Positions 18,384-27,681 of a DNA stretch of 64,000 bases are shown here, piece after piece (positions within the stretch are counted from its first letter, which is position 1; each line of letters starts with the position of its first letter). Both the position numbers and the translations under genes were made by a program. Origin of the DNA: Paenibacillus polymyxa. Its GTDB lineage: Bacteria; Bacillota; Bacilli; Paenibacillales; Paenibacillaceae. The stretch is taken from contig NZ_JAGGNR010000040.1 of NCBI RefSeq assembly GCF_018614975.1, positions 39,697 through 103,696 on the forward strand. Reading direction: 5' to 3'. A model generated the notes under the pieces. It made no database searches and was not told the origin of the DNA. It saw only the letters and a list, made by a program, of their open reading frames with translations.

Positions 18384-18396
18384 GGTACATCAATCA

Positions 18397-18443
18397 ATGG
18401 ATTGCCAATAACATGGCTAAGTACATAAATAAATGCAATCCAT
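18397..18443. promoter_or_regulatory. Inverted ATGGATTG boxes in the MocR leader
   Basis: ATGGATTG at 18397-18404 and its exact reverse complement CAATCCAT at 18436-18443, between the promoter and the start codon. The same 8-mer recurs at 24047-24054 in the yggS promoter. Probable MocR operators (autorepression); inferred. Confidence 0.5.
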
Positions 18444-18472
18444 AGTTCAGCATGAGTAATGGAGTTGAAGCA

Positions 18473-19903
18473 ATGCTAAAAGTTAATCGGAATGACCAAC
18501 GCCCGATCTGGCAGCAACTTTTGGATCAAGCGATTCATAATATCACAACCGGGAAATGGCAACCAGGTGAATTGCTGCTTCCATCACGTGAACTTGCTCA
18601 ATTAATTGGTGTTTCACGGTCAACCATACAGATTGTGTACGAGGAATTATTCAGCCGAGGGTATACGGTAACTTCCCGTCGGGCCGGAACAAGGGTTAGT
18701 GATTGGACATATACACCTCGTTCATCAGAAGGCGTCACGATGCAAGGACCTATTCCTCCTGAACTGCCTACACTAAACGAATCGATTGGTCATCTGCATA
18801 GTTGGTTTGGCAATAGAGACAATCGCAAAATAGAAATTGATTTTAATCCCCACGAGCCTTATCTCGATGAAAGTTTCACAAAAGCCTGGAGGCAATCTTT
18901 TTTACAAGCTTCCACTGAACCTGATCTGGATCTTTGGGCTTATGGCGATGCCAGAGGTTTACTGGCGTTAAGAGAACAGATTCAGCGTTATTTGTCACTT
19001 GAACGAGGCATTCATATCGATGTTGATCAAATCTTGTTAACCTCAGGTGCACAACATAGCATTGATTTAATTGCGCAGGCACTCTTAAGTGAAGGAGACA
19101 GAGTTTCGGTAGAAGATCCCGGCTTCCCTGCCGCTTGGATGGCGATGAAATACCGCCGGATGCAAGTCGATCCCGTTCCAGTCGATGAGTATGGATTATG
19201 TGTAGATCATATTCACCCACAGACTAAACTCGTATTTGTCACACCTTCTCATCAATGCGCCGTTGGTGTTATTATGTCGGAGCCACGCAGGCAACAATTG
19301 ATGCACTTGGCGTCTCATCATCGATATTGGATTGTTGAGGATGACTACGACAGCGAATTTAGGTACCGTGGAGATCCGCTTCCAACTATATTTAGTCAGC
19401 AACCTCAGAATACGCTTTATATGATGAGTTTTTCCAAAATGGTTGCACCTGGCATTCGACTATCCGCTATCATCGGCCCCCAAATAGCCATCGATCGCCT
19501 TACTCAAGTTCATGAATTAACCTATCGTCATCTGCCGATTATGGAACAATTAACGCTAACTCATTTTATTGAGCGTGGTCATTTTATGCGCCATATGAGA
19601 AGAGTTCGGAACATATATCGACGCCGACACGAAGTCATGACCAAAGCCATTGTTGCTTCTGGGCTAGGCTCACGATTTACATTAAGTGGTGTGGAAACGG
19701 GATTACATATGCTGCTAGAATCTGAAACGTCATTTGACGAAGAAGCGCTGACGAATGCTACCCTTGATCAAGGTGTGCGGGTGTATCCGCTTAGTAGATA
19801 TTGCTTGGAGAGTCATCGAAAAGGATGGATATTAGGTTTTGCGAAAGTGGATGAGGAGCAGATTGAGGAAGGCATACAACGACTTGCAAAGATTGTATTA
19901 TGA
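18473..19903 (+). CDS. MocR/GabR-type PLP-dependent transcriptional regulator
   Basis: 476 residues. The N-terminal GntR winged helix (PIWQQLLDQAIHNITTGKWQPGELLLPSRELAQLIGVSRSTIQIVYEELFSRGYTVTSRRAGTRV) joins a class I aminotransferase-like domain (SGAQHSIDLIAQALLSEGD, EDDYDSEFRYRG, and MMSFSKMVAPGIRLS with the PLP Lys). The ATG at 18473 follows GGAG by eight bases. Such regulators sense PLP or amino-acid adducts. Neighbouring genes yggS and glyA are PLP proteins, and their promoter shares the 8-mer found here. Confidence 0.93.
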   Translation: MLKVNRNDQRPIWQQLLDQAIHNITTGKWQPGELLLPSRELAQLIGVSRSTIQIVYEELFSRGYTVTSRRAGTRVSDWTYTPRSSEGVTMQGPIPPELPTLNESIGHLHSWFGNRDNRKIEIDFNPHEPYLDESFTKAWRQSFLQASTEPDLDLWAYGDARGLLALREQIQRYLSLERGIHIDVDQILLTSGAQHSIDLIAQALLSEGDRVSVEDPGFPAAWMAMKYRRMQVDPVPVDEYGLCVDHIHPQTKLVFVTPSHQCAVGVIMSEPRRQQLMHLASHHRYWIVEDDYDSEFRYRGDPLPTIFSQQPQNTLYMMSFSKMVAPGIRLSAIIGPQIAIDRLTQVHELTYRHLPIMEQLTLTHFIERGHFMRHMRRVRNIYRRRHEVMTKAIVASGLGSRFTLSGVETGLHMLLESETSFDEEALTNATLDQGVRVYPLSRYCLESHRKGWILGFAKVDEEQIEEGIQRLAKIVL

Positions 19904-19945
19904 TGGAGAACATGCTCTCCAATCGGATTCGAAAGGATGTTTTTT

Positions 19946-20569
19946 GTGATGAAAATTTTAGTGTTAGGAGCCACCGGACGGGTTGGAAGTCATTTCGTCT
20001 CTAATGCCCTACGTTCCAATCATCATGTAACTGCACTGGTTAGAAGCCCGGAAAAGGTACAAATCAGCGATGACAATTTTGTTCTGCATCAAGGGAACGC
20101 TTTAGTCAAAGAGGATATTCATCACGCCATACAGGGTGTGGATCTCGTTGTTAGCGCCTTAAGTACAGATGGAACGACTACATTATCGCAATCCATGAGA
20201 CATATTGTTGAGGCTATGGCTCAGGAGCGTATCATAAGAATCATTACCATTGGTACAGCAGGAATATTGGAAAGTCGAACGCATCCTGGCTTGCTTCGTT
20301 TTCAATCCCCTGAGTCCAAACGTAAGTCCACGCGAGCAGCTGAAGAGCATCTGGAGGTGTACAACATTCTCAAAGCTTCAAAGTTAGAATGGACCATCGT
20401 GTGTCCTACCTACTTATTTGATGGAGAATCTCTCGGTAAGTACCGGGTTGAGCGCGACTACTTGCCTGACGGTGGAACTTCTATATCTGTAATCGATACT
20501 GCGGAGTTTGCTTATCAGCAATTAATCTCTGATGAGTATGTACAGTCGCGTGTAGGTATAACCTACTAG
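19946..20569 (+). CDS. NAD(P)-binding SDR-like (NmrA/YwnB-type) protein
   Basis: About 207 residues. An atypical short-chain dehydrogenase fold begins at the extreme N-terminus with KILVLGATGRVGSHFV (GxxGxxG dinucleotide motif). The rest follows YwnB/HSCARG-like proteins (GVDLVVSALSTDG, IIRIITIGTAGIL, LEWTIVCPTYLFDGE). GTG at 19946 is eight bases after AAAGGA; ATG at 19949 is nearly as good. It starts 42 bp after the MocR stop, probably one transcript. No canonical catalytic YxxxK is evident, so it may be a redox sensor or binding protein. Confidence 0.82.
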   Translation: MMKILVLGATGRVGSHFVSNALRSNHHVTALVRSPEKVQISDDNFVLHQGNALVKEDIHHAIQGVDLVVSALSTDGTTTLSQSMRHIVEAMAQERIIRIITIGTAGILESRTHPGLLRFQSPESKRKSTRAAEEHLEVYNILKASKLEWTIVCPTYLFDGESLGKYRVERDYLPDGGTSISVIDTAEFAYQQLISDEYVQSRVGITY

Positions 20570-20644
20570 GGCGTCTCCTATATCTCAATTAAGGTATATC
20601 TCTTCGTTCAAAAAAGTAAGTTTCAATATAAACAAGCAAATTAC

Positions 20645-20684
20645 GAGCCTGCAATTGTTATCCATTAGGAACAATTGCAGGCTC
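20645..20684. terminator. Terminator between convergent units
   Basis: Perfect 15-bp stem, GAGCCTGCAATTGTT against AACAATTGCAGGCTC, around a ten-base loop. The tails are only weakly T-rich on both sides. Lies between the MocR unit and glyA. Confidence 0.75.
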
Positions 20685-20704
20685 TATTCGTGTCTGCTAT
20701 TGAG

Positions 20705-21949
20705 CTATTTAAGCCCTTCATATAGAGGGAATTGCGAAGTGATTTCACGGACATTTCCTAATATCTGTTTTTTCACATTCGAGTTCTTTGGATTTTTAAA
20801 AGCAAGTCCTATCAGCTGAGCAATTTCTTTCATTTCCCTGGCTCCAAGTCCTCTTGACGTCATAGCTGGAGTTCCAAAACGAATACCGCTTGTGACCAAC
20901 GGGCTTGCTGTATCGTGAGGGATTGCATTTTTATTCGCCGTAATCCCTACTTCATCCAGTAAAGCTTCGGCTTCTTTGCCTGTAAGGCCCATAGTTCGTA
21001 AGTCAACCAACACGATATGATTATCTGTCCCACCCGTTACAAGGGTGAGTCCTTCATTCATCAAAGTTTCTGCCAATACGTTGGCGTTACTCAGAACACC
21101 TTCAATATATGTTGTGAAATCCGATTGCAATGCCTCACCTAATGCCACCGCTTTCCCCGCGATAACGTGCATGAATGGCCCACCCTGGGTTCCTGGGAAT
21201 ACAGCTTTGTCGATCGCCTGTGCCCACGACTCCCGACACAAAATGGCTCCCCCTCGTGGTCCTCGTAAGGTCTTGTGTGTGGTTGTTGAAACAAAATGTG
21301 CATGTGGTACCGGGTTAGGATGCAGACCTGCCGCAATAATTCCTGCTATATGCGCCATATCTACAAAGAAAAGAGCTCCCACTTCGGCGGCAATCTGGGC
21401 AAATAATTCAAACTCAATGGTCCGCGGGTATGCACTTCCACCTGCAACAATCATGCGTGGACGATACTTATAAGCAAGTTTACGTACTTCGTCAAAGTCA
21501 ATGCGGCCCGTCTGTGCATCGACACCATATGGAACAAAATTGTAAAACCTACCTGAAAAATTAACAGTACTTCCGTGTGTTAGATGACCACCTTGGGATA
21601 GATTCATGCCAAGTATTGTGTCACCAATCTCAACCGAGGCAAAATATACTGCCATGTTGGCCTGAGAACCAGAGTGAGGCTGCACATTCGCATGTTCAGC
21701 GCCAAAAAGTGCTTTAAGGCGGCTATTTGCTATCTCTTCGACTGTATCAACATGCTCACACCCGCCATAATATCTTCTGCCCGGATACCCCTCCGCATAT
21801 TTATTGGTCAATACCGAACCTGTTGCTTCCATCACAGCTTGACTTACAAAATTCTCTGATGCAATCAGTTCAATCGTACCCTGCTGCCTTGCAAGCTCTT
21901 GCTGGATAGCATTTCCTACGACTTTATCTTCCTTCTCCAAATGTTTCAT
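20705..21949 (-). CDS. glyA: Serine hydroxymethyltransferase
   Basis: 414 residues, full length. It interconverts serine and glycine with tetrahydrofolate, using PLP bound to the Lys in STTTHKTLRGPRGG. Other signatures are IELIASENFVS, KYAEGYPGRRYYGGCEHVD, NVQPHSGSQANMAVY and VDMAHIAGIIAAGLHPNPVPHAHFV. The ATG at 21949 follows GAGAGG by nine bases. It is the last gene of the yggS-benE'-glyA unit, whereas the housekeeping copy in Bacillales usually lies near upp and the atp operon. It may therefore be a second, conditionally expressed copy. Confidence 0.95.
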   Translation of the reverse strand: MKHLEKEDKVVGNAIQQELARQQGTIELIASENFVSQAVMEATGSVLTNKYAEGYPGRRYYGGCEHVDTVEEIANSRLKALFGAEHANVQPHSGSQANMAVYFASVEIGDTILGMNLSQGGHLTHGSTVNFSGRFYNFVPYGVDAQTGRIDFDEVRKLAYKYRPRMIVAGGSAYPRTIEFELFAQIAAEVGALFFVDMAHIAGIIAAGLHPNPVPHAHFVSTTTHKTLRGPRGGAILCRESWAQAIDKAVFPGTQGGPFMHVIAGKAVALGEALQSDFTTYIEGVLSNANVLAETLMNEGLTLVTGGTDNHIVLVDLRTMGLTGKEAEALLDEVGITANKNAIPHDTASPLVTSGIRFGTPAMTSRGLGAREMKEIAQLIGLAFKNPKNSNVKKQILGNVREITSQFPLYEGLK

Positions 21950-21974
21950 GAACATCTTCCTCTCAATATTACGG

Positions 21975-23179
21975 TTATCTATTCGTTCCAAATTGTTTTT
22001 TGGGGAATTTACTATTCATCAGTAGATGTGCCATCATTCCTGCGAACAGTCCCCAAAATGCACCACCGACACCAAGCAAAGTCACATTCGCTGCTGTCGC
22101 CAAAAACGTAATCAATGCAGTTTCACGTCCCTTAGGATCCGTTAATGCATTGGCAAGACTGCCACCGATGGTTCCAAGTAACGCTAGTCCCGCTAATGTT
22201 GCAATAAAGGTAGCAGGAAGAATCAAAAACAGAGCAGCCAATGTTACGCCAAAAATGCCGACAAAAATATAAAAAACACCACAAGCAATGCCTGCAATAT
22301 AACGTTTGGTTGAATCCTCATGTGCATCCTTTCCTGTACAAATCGCTGCTGTAATAGCTGCCACATAAAAGCATGTGATCCGAATGAGGCTGCTAGAAGC
22401 GAACCCAAACCTGTTACAGCTAAAATAGGATTGGCACTTGTCTTGAATCCATCATTACGCAGAACAAGCATTCCGGGCATATACTGCCCTGTCAAGGTAA
22501 TAATGAACAGCGGTAGCGCAACGCCAAGTAAAGCATTTAACGAAAATGCTGGAACAACAAATACAGGCGATGCTACAGCCAATTGGATCGTACTGAAGTC
22601 TGTTTTCCCCATGCATATCAAATAAATCAAACCGATTGCCAATATGCCAACAATGGCGTAACGGGAAGTAAACCTTCTTAGCACGATATAGCCTGCAAAC
22701 AGTACAATCACAAGCAAAGGATCTACCTTCGCCCCTCCAAAGGCCGAAATACCAAACTGTAGTAAAATGCCAGCTAACAATCCGGAAGCGATGCCTGGGG
22801 GAATAAGTCGAACGAAACGTTCAAACATGCCTGACAGACCTAAAATAATAAATCCGACTGCTGAAATCATGTAAGCGCCAATAGCTTCTGGATAAGGGGT
22901 TACCGCTAATGCTGAAACGAGAAACGCCACACCCGGTGTAGACCAGGCTGTAATAATCGGTTCCTTGTACCGATAACTGAGCCAAATTCCTGTCACTCCT
23001 ACCCCAATCGAGATGGATCAAATCCAGGAAGCGGTCATTTCCGGGCTTAAACCAGCCACTTTTGCTGCTTGAAAAACAAGAATAAACGTACCCCCGTAAT
23101 TAACAATTACGGATATTAAAGCGGCGATCACCGGCGATATCAAATCGCGACCACGTAACGAAGCGGATGCTGTCTTCAT
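21975..23179 (-). pseudogene. BenE-family (benzoate/H+ symporter-like) transporter, two lesions
   Basis: The intact family is about 400 residues and 1,205 bp is the right span. Lesion 1: after ...GLSPEMTASWI the frame has TGA at 23018-23020 where Trp is expected, then continues in the same frame as SISIGVGVTGIWLSYRYKEP. Lesion 2: near 22363-22370 one A is missing (TTTATGTGG instead of TTTAATGTGG), turning GSHAFN-VAAITAAICTGKDAHED into a wrong frame. The remainder codes well, so the decay is recent. The gene is in operon position between yggS and glyA. Sequencing error is unlikely to explain both lesions. The transported substrate is uncertain for this subgroup. Confidence 0.88.
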
Positions 23180-23198
23180 ATTTAACACTACCTCCCAC

Positions 23199-23942
23199 TT
23201 AATCATCGATGCGTGTGTTTTCATTCCAGTAATACTCGTCCGGTAAGTAGCGTTGACCAAATACACTTGTCCCTACACGTATCAGTGTAGCTCCTTCTTC
23301 AATGGCGACTTGGAAGTCACCAGACATACCCATCGATAAAATATCCATTTCTACGCGTGGAATATTTTTCTCTTTAATCTGTGTACGGATCTGGTTTAAC
23401 AGTCGAAAACAATGTCGTGTTTCTTCGTTCGTCGCATTCAGTTTTCCAATGGTCATTAAACCTTTCACGTTTAATGTCTCGAATTGAGACAACTGTTCTA
23501 CAAGCTCAACGGCTGTTTCTGGAGAGGCACCAAATTTACTTTCTTCGTAGGACGTATTAATTTGCACAAGAATGTCTAAGGTCTTATTCTCTTTGAGAAG
23601 CTGGTTATGTAACGCTTGACCCAGTTTCAGACGATCTACGGAATGGATGAGCGTAACATATTTAACAACGTCCTTTACTTTATTTCTTTGCAGATGTCCG
23701 ATAAAATGCCATTCCACCTGTTCGTGTTGCTGCATAAGTGGAAATTTGTCCCGAAGTTCCTGAGCTTTGTTTTCTCCGAATAGAACCTCACCTGCTTGAA
23801 TCGCTACCTCTAGTTTCTCAAGCGGTACCGTTTTGGTCGCGAGCAACAACTTGATGTCCTCTATGTTGCGACCTGAAGCCTGGCAGGCCAATGCCATTTG
23901 CTGTCTTACAGCTTGAAGATTTTCTTCTACTAGATGTTTCAT
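23199..23942 (-). CDS. PLP homeostasis protein, YggS/PLPBP family
   Basis: 247 residues. A single-domain alanine-racemase-like TIM barrel that binds PLP through the Lys in LLLATKTVPLEKL. Family signatures are FGENKAQELRDKF, WHFIGHLQRNKVK, SVDRLKLGQAL and MSMGMSGDFQVAIEEGATLIRVGTSVFG. It buffers PLP and affects amino- and keto-acid balance and has no known enzyme activity. The ATG at 23942 follows AAGGTGG; GTG at 23951 is an alternative. First gene of the unit with benE' and glyA; yggS is more often found near cell-division genes, so this may be a second copy. Confidence 0.92.
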   Translation of the reverse strand: MKHLVEENLQAVRQQMALACQASGRNIEDIKLLLATKTVPLEKLEVAIQAGEVLFGENKAQELRDKFPLMQQHEQVEWHFIGHLQRNKVKDVVKYVTLIHSVDRLKLGQALHNQLLKENKTLDILVQINTSYEESKFGASPETAVELVEQLSQFETLNVKGLMTIGKLNATNEETRHCFRLLNQIRTQIKEKNIPRVEMDILSMGMSGDFQVAIEEGATLIRVGTSVFGQRYLPDEYYWNENTRIDD

Positions 23943-24033
23943 GTCAGCCACCTTCTTTCTATTCCGAACAGGAATGAATCAATGAGATTTGCTCCTCCTT
24001 ATGTATTGTGAAGACTGTGTGGAACGTCAAGCT

Positions 24034-24069
24034 AGTATAGCAACGCATGGATTGGATATACATATCCAA
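24034..24069 (-). promoter_or_regulatory. yggS operon promoter with palindromic operator
   Basis: Minus-strand -10 TATACT at 24034-24039 with a poor -35 (TGTATA) 17 bp upstream. An 18-bp palindrome, TTGGATAT-AC-ATATCCAA (24052-24069), covers the -35 and overlaps an ATGGATTG box (24047-24054) also found twice upstream of the MocR gene. A weak -35 under an operator suggests activation, typical of MocR control. Confidence 0.5.
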
Positions 24070-24192
24070 AAAGGCTCTTTTTGAGCAGTCCAAAACGACT
24101 AAGTGGACATTAATTCAATTGGGGCACACTTTAATATGCTTTTAAAAGTCAATAATCTGATTGATATGTGCCCGCACGCTTCTTCCAAAATG

Positions 24193-24217
24193 AAAAAAGC
24201 CGCTGATTTAGCGGCTT
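24193..24217 (-). terminator. Terminator of the rbs operon
   Basis: Perfect stem AAGCCGCT/AGCGGCTT with a five-base loop and T-run on the minus strand, 49 bp past rbsB. Confidence 0.88.
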
Positions 24218-24265
24218 GGTTTAGTCCTATGTTCATGTCCAAGAAGATACATGTTTTATGATGAT

Positions 24266-25198
24266 TTACTCATTCACATTTTCCTTGGTTACCAGCTTCA
24301 ATTCAGCGGGAATCGATGACTCCACCTGCTTGCCACTGAGCACATCCAGAGCAGCTTGCAATGCCAGTTGGCCAATCAGTATAGGCTGCTGAGCGACTGT
24401 TGCCGTCAGTTTCCCATCCTGAATAGATTTGATTGCATCATCATTGCCATCGAATCCGATGACCGGAATGTCTTTACCTGAGCTTTGAATCGCTTCAATT
24501 GCACCAAGTGCCATCTCATCATTATGGGCAAATACTGCCTGCACGTCAGGATTACCTTGAAGCAGATTCTCCATGACATTCAATCCTTTGGACCGATCGA
24601 AATCAGCAGATTGTTTGGAAACTACATCGAGTTGCTTATCAGCCACTTCATGGAAGCCTTTACCCCGTTCTCTTGTTGCGGAAGCGCCAGGTACACCCTC
24701 AAGTTCAATGACTTTTGCTCCCTCACCCAGTTGTTCCACAAAGTATTCAGCTGCCATGCGTCCACCTTTAACGTTATCCGATGCCACTAGTGCCGCCACT
24801 TCGCCTTTATCGGCGGAGCGATCCAGCGTGATCACGGGAATGCCCACACTATTAGCGGATTGAACCGCTGTGGAGATCGCTGCAGAGTCCGCGGGGTTAA
24901 TCAGAAGTGCACTAACGCCTTGCTGAATGAGATCATCCACATCATTGGTTTGTTTGGCCGAATCGTTCTGCGCATCAACCACGATGACCTGTATTCCCTG
25001 TTTTTTGGCTTCAGCCATGACTCCATCCTTGAGTGATACAAAGAATGGATTGTTTAGTGTAGATATCGACAAACCTATTTTCTTCTGTCCATTACTTTTG
25101 TTTGGGTTAGGTTTCGCCCATTCCGGTGGCTCCAGAGAGCACCCGGCCAGAACGATGATCATCAGCATACTTATGAGTGTTACAGTCCACTTTTTCAT
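24266..25198 (-). CDS. rbsB: Ribose ABC transporter, substrate-binding lipoprotein
   Basis: 310 residues. Lipoprotein signal MKKWTVTLISMLMIIVLAGCSLE, then a periplasmic-binding fold of the ribose type (IGLSISTLNNPFFVSLKDGVMAEAKKQG, VIVVDAQNDSAKQTNDVDDLIQQGV, VFAHNDEMALGAIEAIQSSGK, VIGFDGNDDAIKSIQDGKLTATVAQQP). It delivers ribose to RbsC/RbsA. Last gene of rbsRKDACB, 14 bp after rbsC. Confidence 0.95.
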   Translation of the reverse strand: MKKWTVTLISMLMIIVLAGCSLEPPEWAKPNPNKSNGQKKIGLSISTLNNPFFVSLKDGVMAEAKKQGIQVIVVDAQNDSAKQTNDVDDLIQQGVSALLINPADSAAISTAVQSANSVGIPVITLDRSADKGEVAALVASDNVKGGRMAAEYFVEQLGEGAKVIELEGVPGASATRERGKGFHEVADKQLDVVSKQSADFDRSKGLNVMENLLQGNPDVQAVFAHNDEMALGAIEAIQSSGKDIPVIGFDGNDDAIKSIQDGKLTATVAQQPILIGQLALQAALDVLSGKQVESSIPAELKLVTKENVNE

Positions 25199-25212
25199 AT
25201 TCGCTTCTCTCC

Positions 25213-26184
25213 TTATGCTGTTTTCTTGCGGTCCAGCAGGACGGCAATGGCAATGACGATACCTTTCACAACCATTTGGTAAAATGAGTTTACTTCAAGC
25301 AAGTTCAATCCATTATTCAACACGCCGATAATCAGAACACCGATCAGTGTACCAACGATGCGTCCACGTCCTCCAGCAAGACTTGTACCACCCAATACAA
25401 CTGCTGCGATCGCATCCAGCTCATAGGATGTACCTGCCGTTGGCTGCGCTGAATTCAAGCGTGATGTCAGAATTGCACCTGCCAGAGCAGCGAGCATACC
25501 TGTCAGGGAGTAGATCATAATTTTCACGCGATTAACTTTGATACCCGAGATAATGGAAGCTTTCTCATTACCGCCGATGGCGTACGTTTTGCGGCCAAAA
25601 GCCGTTTTATGCAAAACAATCCACAGAATCATGAAGGTAATCAGCATCGTGATTGCAGGTACCGGAATACCCAGCAGGTAACCACGGCCAAACAATTGGA
25701 ACAACAGGTTATCCCCGAGTCCTGTAATTGGGTTACCGTTCGTGTATACCAACGTCAGTCCTCTGAATATCGTCATCGTTGCCAATGTAGCGATAAATGG
25801 AGCCATTTTACCTTTGGTAATCATCAGTCCGTTCACCATACCCATGACACCACCGAGTGCTACACCAATAATGATGGACAAGATCGGATCCAGACCGGAC
25901 AACATCATGTTTGCTACAAAAGCACTGGATAAAGCCAGGATTGAGCCGACCGACAGATCGATTCCACCTGTCAGGATAACAAATGTCATACCGAAGGCAA
26001 TCAGCGCATTAATCGAGACTTGGCGCAATAAATTCAAGATATTAAGCGGTTCCAAGAAACTTGGATTCAACACCGATACGATGAGAATAAGAATGATTAA
26101 GCCAAGCAGCGGTCCCAGTTTTTGGATCATATTTGAGAAACGAAAGCCGCTTTTAGCCGTTTTGTTTTCCTGCATTGTTGTCAT
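25213..26184 (-). CDS. rbsC: Ribose ABC transporter permease
   Basis: 323 residues, about ten hydrophobic segments. The conserved regions of the branched-chain/ribose permease family are present: FVILTGGIDLSVGSILALSSAFVA, GLMITKGKMAPFIATLATMTIFRGLTLVYTNGNPI, and DAIAAVVLGGTSLAGGRGRIVGTLIGVLIIGVLNNGLNLL. Forms the channel with RbsA. It starts one base after the rbsA stop, indicating translational coupling. Confidence 0.95.
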   Translation of the reverse strand: MTTMQENKTAKSGFRFSNMIQKLGPLLGLIILILIVSVLNPSFLEPLNILNLLRQVSINALIAFGMTFVILTGGIDLSVGSILALSSAFVANMMLSGLDPILSIIIGVALGGVMGMVNGLMITKGKMAPFIATLATMTIFRGLTLVYTNGNPITGLGDNLLFQLFGRGYLLGIPVPAITMLITFMILWIVLHKTAFGRKTYAIGGNEKASIISGIKVNRVKIMIYSLTGMLAALAGAILTSRLNSAQPTAGTSYELDAIAAVVLGGTSLAGGRGRIVGTLIGVLIIGVLNNGLNLLEVNSFYQMVVKGIVIAIAVLLDRKKTA

Positions 26185-26185
26185 A

Positions 26186-27667
26186 TCACTGTCCCCCTGT
26201 GGCCAATGTCATAATGTGTTCTTGTGTTGCTACGTCCCTTGCAACCTCACCATTGATGTGTCCCTCATGCACAACCGCGATCCGGTCGCTCATGCCGAGC
26301 ACTTCAGGCAGCTCCGACGATACCATGATGATTGCAACGCCGCGGTCTGTCAGTTCATTCATCAATTCATAGATTTCCCGCTTCGCCCCGACATCCACTC
26401 CGCGCGTAGGTTCATCCAGGATAAGCACGCTTGGTCCAATCCCAACCCATTTCGCGATAACCACCTTCTGCTGGTTACCCCCGGATAGATTCCTTGCCGC
26501 CGTCTCGGAGGATTGCGTTTTGATCTGTAGACGTTTGATTAGTGTATCTACGAAGTCTTGTTCTTTTGAAGTTGAGATGAAACCTTTGCTTGAGAAACTG
26601 AACAGATTCGTCAACGCCATATTTTCGCGAATAGAAAAGTCTAATACCAGCCCTTCGTCCTTGCGGTCTTCTGTAATAAACCCGATTCCATGTTTCACTG
26701 CATCTGCCGGTTTACGAATGTTTGCTTTTTTGCCGCGGATGAAGATTTCACCGCTATCCAGCGTATCCAAACCAAAGATGGTTCTCATGATCTCTGTTCG
26801 TCCAGAACCCATAAGTCCTGAGAAACCAAGGATTTCTCCCGCTCTCACGGTGAAGTTAATATTCTCGAACAACCCTTTGCTGCTTGCATTCCTTACTTCC
26901 AGAACAACTTCACCATAAGAAGGATTCCGGACAGGATAACGCTCGGTCAGTTCACGACCTACCATTTTCCGAACCACTTCATCAAAACTTGTTTGTGGAA
27001 TGGTCTGCGTGTCTACCGTTCTTCCGTCACGCATGATGGTAATCCGGTCACAGATCGTAAATATCTCCTCCATTCGGTGAGAAATATACACGATGGATAC
27101 GCCTTCCTTCTTCAGCGAGCTGATTACACCAAACAGCTTCTGGATCTCTCGCTCCGTAAGTGCTGCTGTTGGCTCGTCCATAATGATGACCTTGGCATCT
27201 GTCATTAGCGCTTTGGCAATCTCGATCATCTGTTGCTGCCCGACAGAGCACTCTCCCGCAGGACGTTCCAGTGGTATGTCTACGGAAAGCTTGGCGAACT
27301 GTTCTTTGGCAAGCGCTCTCATTTGTTTTGTATTGAGCAATCCAAACGATGATGTCAGTTCCTTACCGATGAAGAGATTATCCAGCACCGTCATTTCAGG
27401 CCATACATTCAGCTCCTGATGTATGAATGTGATACCCAGTTTTTCGGCTTCCTTGGGACTTCCAAAATAGTTTTCTTCTCCGTCGATCGTGATGGTCCCT
27501 TGGTCTCTCTGATGGAGACCAATCAGAATATTCATCAGTGTAGATTTGCCGGCTCCATTCTCCCCCATCAGGGCATGAACTTCACCATCCTTTAGTTCAA
27601 AATCCACCCCGCTCAGCACCTGATTCGTTCCAAACGCTTTATGAATGTCTTGCATCTGAATGTGCAT
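26186..27667 (-). CDS. rbsA: Ribose ABC transporter, double ATP-binding protein
   Basis: 493 residues with two nucleotide-binding domains. The first has Walker A GENGAGKST, signature CSVGQQQM and Walker B VIIMDEPTAAL. The second has the usual degenerate Walker A (SGLMGSGRTEI), signature LSGGNQQK and Walker B VLILDEPTRGVD. This layout is typical of RbsA/MglA/XylG. The ATG at 27667 follows AAAGGAGG; the frame is open to 27715 but without a better start. Confidence 0.95.
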   Translation of the reverse strand: MHIQMQDIHKAFGTNQVLSGVDFELKDGEVHALMGENGAGKSTLMNILIGLHQRDQGTITIDGEENYFGSPKEAEKLGITFIHQELNVWPEMTVLDNLFIGKELTSSFGLLNTKQMRALAKEQFAKLSVDIPLERPAGECSVGQQQMIEIAKALMTDAKVIIMDEPTAALTEREIQKLFGVISSLKKEGVSIVYISHRMEEIFTICDRITIMRDGRTVDTQTIPQTSFDEVVRKMVGRELTERYPVRNPSYGEVVLEVRNASSKGLFENINFTVRAGEILGFSGLMGSGRTEIMRTIFGLDTLDSGEIFIRGKKANIRKPADAVKHGIGFITEDRKDEGLVLDFSIRENMALTNLFSFSSKGFISTSKEQDFVDTLIKRLQIKTQSSETAARNLSGGNQQKVVIAKWVGIGPSVLILDEPTRGVDVGAKREIYELMNELTDRGVAIIMVSSELPEVLGMSDRIAVVHEGHINGEVARDVATQEHIMTLATGGQ

Positions 27668-27681
27668 TACGCAACCTCCTT

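Larger units (their letters stand above)
23943..24265. other. Intergenic region between yggS and rbsB
   Basis: 323 bp without a gene: the yggS promoter/operator described above, then A/T-rich sequence with GTCC...GGAC inverted bits near 24100, then the rbs terminator at 24193-24217. No additional ORF with a ribosome site is seen. Confidence 0.6.

Noticed and set aside
21975..22364. A separate 129-residue membrane protein
   Set aside because: It is the C-terminal end of the same transporter after a one-base deletion; no ribosome site precedes it.
22244..22996. A separate 250-residue permease gene
   Set aside because: It is the middle of the BenE-type pseudogene, in the same frame as the upstream part apart from one TGA.
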